A DNA stretch of 52,184 nucleotides from Sphaerospermopsis aphanizomenoides BCCUSP55 (lineage in GTDB: Bacteria; Cyanobacteriota; Cyanobacteriia; Cyanobacteriales; Nostocaceae). The notes under the pieces were generated by a model. The model was given only the letters and a program-made list of their open reading frames with translations, did no database searches and was not told where the DNA came from. The DNA lies in contig NZ_LUFH02000033.1 of assembly GCF_001586785.1 (NCBI RefSeq), forward strand, positions 1 through 52,184, given 5' to 3'. Shown in pieces: positions 45,152-52,184 of the stretch. A program made the translations under genes and the position numbers. How positions within the stretch are numbered: position 1 is the stretch's first letter; every line of letters starts with the position of its first letter.

Positions 45152-46519
45152 ATGAAAGTTACCCAGGAAAAACTTGAAAAAAGCCAAATTGGACTAGAAA
45201 TAGAGATTACACCAGAAATTACCAAACAAAAATACGAACAGGTCGTTAAAAATTTAAGTGGTACTGTAAGTATTCCTGGGTTTCGCAAAGGCAAAGTACC
45301 CCGGCCAATATTATTACAGCGCCTTGGTGTCAGTCGGATCAAAGCATCTGCACTAGAAGAACTAATTCCCGAAGTAGTTGAGCAAGCAGTTAAACAAGAA
45401 GCCATTAACGCTATTGGTCAACCGCGATTACGCTCCTCCTTCGATGAATTGATCAATAATTATGAGCCAGGAAAAGCCCTGACTTTTTCAGCTGCTGTTG
45501 ATGTTGAACCAGAAGTCGTTCTTAAGCAGTACACAGGTTTTCAAGTTCAAGCAGAAGAAATCAAGTACGATTCCACAAGGGTTGATACCGTCATAGACAG
45601 AGAACGTCAACAGATGGCAACTCTGATTCCCGTAGAAGGACGTGCAGCCCAAATTGGTGATGTAGCTGTAGTTGATTTTAAAGGTGTGATCACCAAAGCG
45701 GAAGGTGAAGACGAATCTACAGAACCTACACCTATTCCCGGTGGAGAAGCAACTGATTTTCAAGTTGAGTTACAAGAAGATAAGTTTATCCCTGGTTTTG
45801 TCTCCGGTATGGTGGGCATGAACCCTGGAGAAACCAGAGAAATTTCGGCTCAATTTCCAGACCCCTATGCTAACCAAGAGTTAGCTGGTAAACCTGCACT
45901 GTTCACAGTCACACTCAAAGAAATCAAAGAAAAAGAACTACCCGAATTGAACGATGAATTTGCTCAAGAAGTGAGTGAATTTGAGACTTTAGCAGAACTG
46001 CGGGCATCTTTAGAAGAAAGATATCAAAAAGAAGCCGAAGACCAAACCAAAGCCAACAAGCAAGAAGCTTTGTTAGCAGAACTGCTCAAGCAAGTAGAAA
46101 TTGACTTGCCGGCAACCTTAATTGACCAAGAAGTCGATGCCATGCTCACACAAACAGCAATGAAACTGTCAGAGCAAGGGTTAGACGTGAGAAAACTGTT
46201 TACCCAAGATATTATTCCCCAATTAAGAGAGCGATCGCAGCCAGAAGCGATTGAACGCCTGAAACGTTCCCTAGCCATCGAAGAAATCGGCAAACGCGAA
46301 TCCATCCAAGTTACACCAGAAGAAGTTGCAGCTAGAGTCAAAGAAATTTTAGAACAATACACTGATGAGGAAATAGATCCCATTAGACTGCAATCAGTAG
46401 TGGAAAAGGAACTAGCCAACGACAAAATCCTAGATTGGCTGTTAAATAACTCCACCGTAGAACTAGTCCCCGCAGGTTCTTTAAGCACAAAAGAAGAAAC
46501 TGATTCATCGGAGGAATAG
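45152..46519 (+). CDS. tig: Trigger factor (ribosome-associated chaperone, PPIase)
   Basis: A 455-residue chaperone that binds at the ribosomal exit tunnel. The N-terminal ribosome-binding domain has the GFRKGKVPR signature (PGFRKGKVPRPILLQRLG). The FKBP-type PPIase domain follows (about 165-245; GDVAVVDFKG, PGGEATDFQVELQEDKFIPG), then the helical C-terminal arms. ATG 45152 (MKVTQEKLEKSQIGLEIEI) is chosen because it fits the family; a GTG at 45110 would add 14 charged residues. It is followed by clpP and clpX, the conserved tig-clpP-clpX order of many bacteria. Confidence 0.94.
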   Translation: MKVTQEKLEKSQIGLEIEITPEITKQKYEQVVKNLSGTVSIPGFRKGKVPRPILLQRLGVSRIKASALEELIPEVVEQAVKQEAINAIGQPRLRSSFDELINNYEPGKALTFSAAVDVEPEVVLKQYTGFQVQAEEIKYDSTRVDTVIDRERQQMATLIPVEGRAAQIGDVAVVDFKGVITKAEGEDESTEPTPIPGGEATDFQVELQEDKFIPGFVSGMVGMNPGETREISAQFPDPYANQELAGKPALFTVTLKEIKEKELPELNDEFAQEVSEFETLAELRASLEERYQKEAEDQTKANKQEALLAELLKQVEIDLPATLIDQEVDAMLTQTAMKLSEQGLDVRKLFTQDIIPQLRERSQPEAIERLKRSLAIEEIGKRESIQVTPEEVAARVKEILEQYTDEEIDPIRLQSVVEKELANDKILDWLLNNSTVELVPAGSLSTKEETDSSEE

Positions 46520-46547
46520 GTGACAGGTGACAGGTGACAGGTGACAG
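46519..46547. repeat. Heptad tandem repeat (AGGTGAC)
   Basis: Four units of AGGTGAC directly abutting the tig stop codon. Confidence 0.8.
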
Positions 46548-46859
46548 TGAGGAAAGCAGGGGAGCAGGGGAGGCAGGGGAGGCAGGGGAAATTTTCGTTC
46601 TTTCCTCTTACTCCTGAACTCCTGATAGCGAAGCGTGGCGTAAGCCATACTCCTGATAGCGAAGCGTGGCGTAAGCCATACTCCTGATAGCGAAGCGTGG
46701 CGTAAGCCATACTCCTGAACTCCTGAACTCCTCTCTTCTGCGATAAGAATTCAAATAAGGCATAATGGTTAACACATAGCTCAAATACAAATTCAAATTC
46801 TCGCAATATCAGCCATAAAGGCGACAAACTCTGTCCAACTTATTGTTAAATATTCTTGT
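46520..46859. other. tig-clpP spacer rich in short repeats
   Basis: 340 bases composed largely of repeats: GGTGACA units (46519-46547), AGGCAGGGG units (about 46555-46590) and three 31-nt units (46618-46710). The right 120 bases are the likely clpP promoter. Open frames through the repeats are rejected. Confidence 0.6.
46618..46710 (+). repeat. Three perfect tandem 31-nt units
   Basis: Units at 46618-46648, 46649-46679 and 46680-46710 are identical, beginning ACTCCTGATAGCGAAGCGTG and ending GTAAGCCAT. One near-identical inverted copy lies at 39818-39844. Confidence 0.9.
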
Positions 46860-47558
46860 ATGCTTGTATCGCAGTCGGGAAATTACCCCATCAGTAGCTT
46901 AAGTCCCATCGGCATTAGCTGTAGCTACGGCAGCCCCAACAACATCGTACCGATGGTGGTAGAACAATCGGGTATGGGAGAAAGGGCTTTTGACATCTAC
47001 TCCCGCCTGCTCCGAGAACGGATTATTTTTTTGGGAACACCAATAGATGATACTGTAGCCAACTCAATTGTGGCTCAATTGCTATTCCTGGATGCGGAAG
47101 ACTCAGAAAAAGATATTCAATTGTACATCAATTCCCCTGGTGGCTCTGTCTACGCAGGAATGGCAATCTATGATACAATTCAACAAATACGCCCTGATGT
47201 TGTTACCATCTGTTTTGGATTAGCTGCCAGTATGGGAGCATTTCTCTTAACATCTGGAACTCCAGGAAAACGTATGTCTCTACCTGATTCCCGAATTATG
47301 ATTCACCAACCCCTTGGTGGCGCTCAAGGACAGGCAATTGACATTGAAATTCAAGCACGAGAGATTCTTTACATTAAAGGTAAGTTGAATCAGCTGATGG
47401 CCAAACATACTGGTCAGCCTCTAGAAAGAATCGAAGCAGATACAGAACGTGACTTTTTCATGTCGGCGGAAGAGGCAAAAAACTACGGTTTAATCGATCA
47501 GGTTATTTCTCGACAAAATCTCCCCACAGCAGGGGAAAACGTCACCATTCTGAAATAA
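46860..47558 (+). CDS. clpP: ATP-dependent Clp protease proteolytic subunit
   Basis: A 232-residue serine protease forming the tetradecameric ClpP barrel. The catalytic Ser is S124 in [16 protein letters not shown] and the His is H149 in [16 protein letters not shown]; the Asp is in the [20 protein letters not shown] region. A longer than usual N-terminus (about 35 residues) is probably a propeptide, as in other cyanobacterial ClpP2 paralogues. It lies 10 bp before clpX, so they are co-transcribed and their products form ClpXP. Confidence 0.95.
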   Translation: MLVSQSGNYPISSLSPIGISCSYGSPNNIVPMVVEQSGMGERAFDIYSRLLRERIIFLGTPIDDTVANSIVAQLLFLDAEDSEKDIQLYINSPGGSVYAGMAIYDTIQQIRPDVVTICFGLAASMGAFLLTSGTPGKRMSLPDSRIMIHQPLGGAQGQAIDIEIQAREILYIKGKLNQLMAKHTGQPLERIEADTERDFFMSAEEAKNYGLIDQVISRQNLPTAGENVTILK

Positions 47559-47568
47559 GAGGCTTGGT

Positions 47569-48909
47569 ATGACTAAGTACGACTCCCATTTAAAATGTTC
47601 GTTTTGCGGCAAGTCTCAGGAGCAGGTGCGTAAATTAATCGCGGGTCCGGGAGTCTACATCTGCGATGAATGCGTTGACTTGTGTAATGAAATCTTAGAT
47701 GAGGAGTTGCTGGATACGAATGGTGCTGCTTCCCAACCAGCGCCACGGTCAGAACCACCTCAAAAACGCCGTACTCGTTCTGCCAATCTCTCATTTAATC
47801 AAATACCCAAACCTAGAGAAATTAAAAAATATTTAGACGAACACGTTATTGGTCAAGATGAAGCCAAAAAAGTGTTGTCAGTCGCTGTTTATAATCACTA
47901 CAAGCGGTTGGCTATTGTCCAGTCTAAAGGTAATGGTAAAGGTGGGGCAGACGATGCGGTAGAGCTTCAAAAGTCCAATATTTTATTGATGGGCCCGACT
48001 GGTTGCGGTAAAACCCTGTTAGCACAAACCCTAGCCAAAATTCTTGATGTACCCTTTGCTGTTGCTGATGCCACAACTTTAACAGAAGCAGGGTATGTGG
48101 GAGAAGATGTGGAAAATATCTTGCTGCGACTTTTACAAGTGGCAGATTTGGATGTGGAGGAAGCACAGCGGGGAATCATCTACATTGATGAAATTGATAA
48201 AATTGCCCGCAAGAGTGAAAATACCTCAATTACCAGAGATGTTTCCGGTGAAGGTGTACAACAAGCTTTGCTGAAAATGTTGGAAGGAACAACTGCCAAT
48301 GTTCCCCCCCAAGGCGGACGCAAGCACCCCTATCAAGACTGTATCCAAATTGATACGAGTAACATCTTGTTTATTTGTGGTGGGGCTTTTGTTGGGTTGG
48401 AAAAAGTTGTAGATCAGAGAGTGGGTAAAAAGTCAATTGGTTTTGTCCAATCGGGAGAAGGTCAATCGAAAGAAAAACGGGCAGCAGATACACTGCGTCA
48501 TCTAGAACCGGATGATTTGGTGAAATTTGGCATGATTCCCGAATTTATCGGGCGGTTGCCAATGGTAGCTGTAGTAGATCCTCTGGATGAAGAGGCGCTA
48601 ATGGCGATTCTTACCCAACCACGTAGTGCTTTGGTGAAGCAGTACCAAAAACTGCTGAAGATGGATAACGTCCAGTTAGATTTTAAACCAGATGCTTTAA
48701 AAGCGATCGCTCAAGAAGCTTATCGACGCAAAACTGGGGCGCGGGCGCTACGGGGTATTGTGGAAGAATTAATGTTAGATGTGATGTATGAGTTGCCTTC
48801 TCGTAAAGATGTCACTCGCTGCACAGTAACAAGGGAAATGGTGGAAAAACGTTCTACTGCGGAACTACTAGTACATCCATCTTCACTACCCAAACCAGAA
48901 TCAGCATAG
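47569..48909 (+). CDS. clpX: ATP-dependent Clp protease ATP-binding subunit ClpX
   Basis: A 446-residue AAA+ unfoldase that delivers substrates to ClpP. A zinc-finger domain (C10, C13, C32, C35 spacing; [10 protein letters not shown] and [10 protein letters not shown]) binds substrates and adaptors. The Walker A is [20 protein letters not shown] and the Walker [17 protein letters not shown]. The C-terminal domain ends with [20 protein letters not shown]. The IGF-type ClpP-docking loop is present as KKSIGFVQ. Length and motifs are normal. It is the last gene of the tig-clpP-clpX run. Confidence 0.96.
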   Translation: MTKYDSHLKCSFCGKSQEQVRKLIAGPGVYICDECVDLCNEILDEELLDTNGAASQPAPRSEPPQKRRTRSANLSFNQIPKPREIKKYLDEHVIGQDEAKKVLSVAVYNHYKRLAIVQSKGNGKGGADDAVELQKSNILLMGPTGCGKTLLAQTLAKILDVPFAVADATTLTEAGYVGEDVENILLRLLQVADLDVEEAQRGIIYIDEIDKIARKSENTSITRDVSGEGVQQALLKMLEGTTANVPPQGGRKHPYQDCIQIDTSNILFICGGAFVGLEKVVDQRVGKKSIGFVQSGEGQSKEKRAADTLRHLEPDDLVKFGMIPEFIGRLPMVAVVDPLDEEALMAILTQPRSALVKQYQKLLKMDNVQLDFKPDALKAIAQEAYRRKTGARALRGIVEELMLDVMYELPSRKDVTRCTVTREMVEKRSTAELLVHPSSLPKPESA

Positions 48910-48984
48910 GAAGGAGTTCAGGAGTGCCTCGCTCCGCGAGGAGCGTACGCTAACAGGAGTTCAGGAGTTCAGAATTAAGAATTT

Positions 48985-49022
48985 ACCTGTTTCCTGTTCC
49001 CTGTTCCCTGTTCCCTGTTCCC
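48985..49022. repeat. Heptad tandem repeat (TTCCCTG)
   Basis: Four TTCCCTG units upstream of the hydrolase gene. The preceding bases (48920-48960) form a palindromic repeat (CTCGCTCCGCGAGGAGCG). Confidence 0.8.
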
Positions 49023-49030
49023 TTAAAACT

Positions 49031-49882
49031 ATGGCTTATATCAATGTTTGTGGCGTTGAGCATTATTACGAGTGGATGAAACAACCATCAAGTGCAGTTA
49101 AGCCTGTGATGGTTTTTATTCATGGTTGGGCTGGTTCTTCTAGATATTGGCGAAGTACAGCTGAGGCTTTATTACCAGAATTTGATTGTTTACTCTATGA
49201 TATGCGAGGATTTGGGCGTTCTCATGCTCAACCCAGCCAGAAAAATGCTGAGGATATTAAAGAGTTAAGTTATGAATTAGATGAATATGCTGAAGATTTG
49301 GCGGCTTTGTTAGATGGGTTGCAACTTCGGCGAGTTTATATTAATGCTCATTCAATGGGCGCTTCTATTGCTACTTTATTTTTTAATCGTTATTCTGAAC
49401 GAGTGTGTAAGGGAATTTTAACCTGTAGTGGCATTTTTGAATATGACGAGAAAGCCTTTGCTGCTTTTTATAAATTTGGTGGACTAGTAGTTAAATTCCG
49501 TCCTAAATGGTTAGGGAAAATACCCTTAGCTGACAAGATGTTTATGGCGAGATTTCTCCATAGTCCTATTCCTAAATCGGAGAGACAAGCTTTTTTACAA
49601 GATTTTATTGATGCTGATTATGATGCAGCTTTAGGCACTATTTTCGCTTCTGTAAGTAAAGAACAAGCGGAATTAATGCCCCAGGAATTCACGAAATTAA
49701 CAGTACCAACATTGCTGGTGGCGGGGGAATATGACATTATTATTCCCGCAGAAATGGGACGACAAGCAGCAGCACTAAATGAAAAAGTTGAATTTGCAGT
49801 GATTCCTAATACTGCCCATTTTCCCATGTTGGAAGACCCAGAAACTTATTTGGCAAGGATACGAGAGTTTTTAAATGATTGA
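49031..49882 (+). CDS. Alpha/beta-fold hydrolase
   Basis: A 283-residue hydrolase. The oxyanion region is VMVFIHGWAGSSRYWRSTAE, the nucleophile Ser is in INAHSMGASIATL (position about 108), the Asp lies in VAGEYDIIIP and the His in IPNTAHFPMLEDPETYL. The fold covers esterases, haloperoxidases, epoxide hydrolases and C-C hydrolases; nothing fixes the substrate. The motif A-H-S-M-G replaces the commoner G-H-S-M-G. It is probably cytoplasmic since no signal is present. It is followed by the CRISPR leader and is not related to it. Confidence 0.9.
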   Translation: MAYINVCGVEHYYEWMKQPSSAVKPVMVFIHGWAGSSRYWRSTAEALLPEFDCLLYDMRGFGRSHAQPSQKNAEDIKELSYELDEYAEDLAALLDGLQLRRVYINAHSMGASIATLFFNRYSERVCKGILTCSGIFEYDEKAFAAFYKFGGLVVKFRPKWLGKIPLADKMFMARFLHSPIPKSERQAFLQDFIDADYDAALGTIFASVSKEQAELMPQEFTKLTVPTLLVAGEYDIIIPAEMGRQAAALNEKVEFAVIPNTAHFPMLEDPETYLARIREFLND

Positions 49883-50183
49883 CAATTGATATAGCGGTAT
49901 TTTTTGACACTGCCCGGTCTAAAGACACAGAGATTCTGAAGCACTCCATTGGTTGATGCGCGGATGGGTGGGTGTAAAAATTTTGGTTGATTAAAAAATG
50001 GCTGAAATCAAATCTACATCAGGCTTTGGTTGATTTTCTGCTCTTGAACCACCCGCGCACTTTACCCAGTAAGGGTTTCAGCCGTTTTTCTTCTTGACAC
50101 GATTCCTGAAATGGACTATCATGATCTCATCCGCGCAACTGTACCTTGAAAACTACATATATAAAGGGTTTCAGCCTACCGCT
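49883..50183 (+). promoter_or_regulatory. CRISPR leader
   Basis: 301 bases between the hydrolase gene and the first repeat with no ORF. GGGTTTCAGCC occurs twice (about 50072 and 50167), the second only a few bases from the first repeat. A good promoter is present (see next entry). The orientation is supported by degenerate repeats at the opposite end. Confidence 0.65.
50094..50122 (+). promoter_or_regulatory. Sigma-70-type promoter of the CRISPR array
   Basis: TTGACA (50094-50099), 17-bp spacing, then TATCAT (50117-50122). Transcription would begin near 50129, about 55 nt before the first repeat, running rightwards through the array. Confidence 0.6.
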
Positions 50184-51655
50184 ATTGCAATTCTAAATAA
50201 TCCCTATTAGGGATTGAAACCAAAAATTGTAGGTATTGCGCCTAAATAATTTCCGATAAAATTGCAATTCTAAATAATCCCTATTAGGGATTGAAACGAT
50301 GAAAACACTTTGGAGAATTATTTATGCAAACAGTAGAAATTGCAATTCTAAATAATCCCTATTAGGGATTGAAACAATTGCCTTGATATCACCGAATTTA
50401 ATGCTGTAGCGCCCCTTATTGCAATTCTAAATAATCCCTATTAGGGATTGAAACGATTCCGGAGGCACACCAAGCGGGGGCTAATTCATTGATTGCAATT
50501 CTAAATAATCCCTATTAGGGATTGAAACATTTTTTATTCCCTATTAACAACAAGGCGGAAAGATTGTAAATTGCAATTCTAAATAATCCCTATTAGGGAT
50601 TGAAACTTAGCTCAAGAAGAAGAAACAATAAATTCAAATATTGCAATTCTAAATAATCCCTATTAGGGATTGAAACAAAGATATGTGGTTGATGTGGCAT
50701 TGGGATTTTGATAATATTGCAATTCTAAATAATCCCTATTAGGGATTGAAACAGCTATTTTTTTGAGTTGTCTTTCAAATGCGTTGTTTATAGGAGATTG
50801 CAATTCTAAATAATCCCTATTAGGGATTGAAACTCATTTGTAAAGTGACCTGCTAATTTAGCAGCGTGTAGCATATTGCAATTCTAAATAATCCCTATTA
50901 GGGATTGAAACATTGGCTACTTCAGATAAGATAGCACTTGGTGAATTATCAAAATTGCAATTCTAAATAATCCCTATTAGGGATTGAAACGTGGAATCTT
51001 TTGGCGGATTCTTCTTGGAAAGCTTCTATTGCAATTCTAAATAATCCCTATTAGGGATTGAAACGGATACCCTGAATTTGAGCATACTACATTAAACCTA
51101 TTGCAATTCTAAATAATCCCTATTAGGGATTGAAACTTTCTTGGCTTCATTACTGGCATCTGGGCAATTACAAATTGCAATTCTAAATAATCCCTATTAG
51201 GGATTGAAACGCCGTCGCACCAGGAACACCAATAATTTTCAGAACATCCCCAATTGCAATTCTAAATAATCCCTATTAGGGATTGAAACCAAATATTTCC
51301 AACAAATCAGTATAAAATCCCTGAATAGATTGCAATTCTAAATAATCCCTATTAGGGATTGAAACGAGTGTTAGCTTCGCTGAAGGCTCTTTACCAATTA
51401 AATTGCAATTCCAAATAATCCCTATTAGGGATTAAAACGCTGCATGAAAAAATAGCCCAAGAATCAGCAGAATATTGCAATTTCAATTAATCCCTATTAG
51501 GGATTGAAACTTTCACTGCCATTTTTTTGGCATCGACTTCTAGCGCATTGCAATTTCAATTAATCCCTATTAGGGATTGAAACGTGCTGAACTCAAAAAA
51601 CTTCTTAAATTAGTGCTTATTGCAATTTCAATTAATCCCTATTAGGGATTGAAAC
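50184..51655 (+). CRISPR. CRISPR array, 20 repeats of 37 bp, 19 spacers
   Basis: The repeats begin ATTGCAATTC and end ATTGAAAC, with an internal 8-bp palindrome (AATCCCTA/TAGGGATT around a single T). Starts: 50184, 50261, 50339, 50418, 50492, 50570, 50640, 50716, 50797, 50875, 50954, 51028, 51100, 51174, 51253, 51329, 51402, 51474, 51547 and 51619. Spacers are 33-44 nt. Repeats 1-16 are identical. Repeat 17 differs at two positions (T11C, G33A) and repeats 18-20 share three changes (C10T, T11C, A14T), marking the right side as the old, trailer end. The 3' ATTGAAAC matches the 8-nt handle of Cas6-processed type I/III arrays. No cas genes lie in the window. Confidence 0.98.
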
Positions 51656-51708
51656 ATTGCTAATACAGCTAATAAAATAGTGTTAATGTTTTAAACTATC
51701 GTTAATTT

Positions 51709-51817
51709 CTCGTTCCCATACTCTGTATGGAAATGAATGTTAAAAAGTTCTGCCTTTTGTTTTAAACTGGAGTCAAAGACTCCTGATAGCATTTCCAGTC
51801 TGGAGACTGGGAACGAG
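51709..51817. repeat. 109-bp element with 10-bp perfect terminal inverted repeats
   Basis: CTCGTTCCCA (51709-51718) and TGGGAACGAG (51808-51817) are perfect inverted ends. The right end carries a hairpin CCAGTC-TGGA-GACTGG. There is no ORF. It is a MITE/REP-like element adjoining the CRISPR trailer. Confidence 0.65.
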
Positions 51818-51840
51818 ATAATATCAGTAAAAAATAACTT

Positions 51841-52068
51841 TTAAATACTATCAGGATCTACACCCAAAGCCCTCAATCTTTCTGCTAATAATTGAGCGCG
51901 TTGTTCAGCTTTTTTCGCTCTTTCATCACCAGTCATCAAAACATTACCATCTTGATCACACCAACGTAACCAAGTATCATTTATTCCTTCAAACTCTCCC
52001 TCCCATAAAGTTAAACCTAAACCAATTTCTTCTAACCAATGATTTGTAGTTTCTACATAAGTACCCAA
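51841..52068 (-). pseudogene. C-terminal fragment of an Uma2-family endonuclease-like protein
   Basis: 75 residues resembling the C-terminal end of Uma2/DUF820 PD-(D/E)XK proteins: LGLGLTLWEGEFEGINDTWL, then TGDERAKKAEQRAQLLAERL and LGVDPDSI. The nuclease core of about 120 residues that should precede it is missing: upstream (to 52184) is only a TTCCCTA-type tract. It is therefore a 5'-truncated remnant with an accidental ATG. Uma2 genes are abundant, often decayed, in cyanobacteria. Confidence 0.65.
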
Positions 52069-52117
52069 GCAAAATTAATTGTACATATTGATTGAAAACA
52101 AAAATGTCTGTATTCCT

Positions 52118-52154
52118 TACCTATTCCCTATTCCCTCTTCCCTATTACCTCTCC
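52118..52154. repeat. Heptad tandem repeat (TTCCCTA type)
   Basis: Four to five degenerate TTCCCTA/TACCTAT units near the right edge. The sequence beyond the Uma2 fragment (52069-52184) holds nothing else that I can identify. Confidence 0.65.
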
Positions 52155-52184
52155 TAACTATAAAATTTATTTTTCACGACTACT

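Noticed and set aside
46024-46827. 267-codon minus-strand frame over tig and its downstream repeats
   Set aside because: Lies antisense to tig and through the 31-nt repeats; Ser-rich shadow translation with no motif.

Overview
The window looks like a chromosomal segment of a filamentous, probably heterocyst-forming cyanobacterium (Nostocales: Anabaena/Nostoc/Nodularia-like). This rests on frequent GCGATCGC (HIP1) palindromes, an apcD phycobilisome gene, many 7-bp tandem repeat tracts of the type common in Nostocales, cyanobacterial versions of clpP/clpX/rnj, and an orphan Mo-nitrogenase C-terminal-domain protein. No genome could be searched, so the genus is inference.

Layout. 1-810: the end of an unknown gene, a terminator and a DUF433/DUF5615 toxin-antitoxin pair. 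1141-8036: a minus-strand chemosensory cluster (CheW, CheR-TPR, CHASE3-type MCP, Cys-rich-N-terminus CheW, CheA with receiver). Its domain content matches the Pseudomonas Wsp system but lacks a CheB and a diguanylate cyclase here. 8436-8851: a DUF2281 antitoxin with a broken VapC. 8879-14293: housekeeping genes (asnS, rlmD, apcD) with small conserved proteins and an RsbW-like kinase. 14850-16384: an exported unknown and a DUF2887 Rpn-like gene. 16727-22472: purL and purF; purL is interrupted in frame by a 482-residue intein carrying a LAGLIDADG endonuclease. 22606-24506: a TumE-type toxin-antitoxin pair between related direct repeats, then an orphan ParA. 24724-29118: ureD, ureA, ureB, ureC and a tightly linked Rpn-type nuclease gene. 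29410-31785: a NACHT NTPase with an N-terminal HTH, split by an in-frame stop. 32284-35519: a receiver-histidine kinase, an aldehyde dehydrogenase and a sulfite-oxidase-like protein. 35868-39256: rpmF, a membrane protein, a catalytically dead caspase-like protein and a Mo-nitro_C protein. 39925-48909: rnj-dapA-asd diverging from tig-clpP-clpX. 49031-49882: an alpha/beta hydrolase. 50184-51655: a CRISPR array of 20 repeats with a leader promoter and no cas genes in the window. 51709-52068: a small repeat element and an Uma2-like fragment.

Functional groups. asd and dapA are consecutive steps of the lysine/diaminopimelate branch. purL and purF are de novo purine steps; the intein must splice out for PurL to work. 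ureDABC gives the urease structural subunits and one accessory protein; ureE, ureF and ureG are not here. tig, clpP and clpX form a nascent-chain folding and protein-degradation cluster. The accessory content (three toxin-antitoxin loci, NACHT, CRISPR, Rpn genes, Uma2 fragment) is interspersed among core genes and shows decay: the truncated VapC, the split NACHT and the 5'-less Uma2.

The strongest candidates for novelty are the PurL intein, the stop-interrupted HTH-NACHT gene, the Wsp-like array without its usual output genes, the pseudo-caspase, and tandem repeats that have entered reading frames (purL, cheA).
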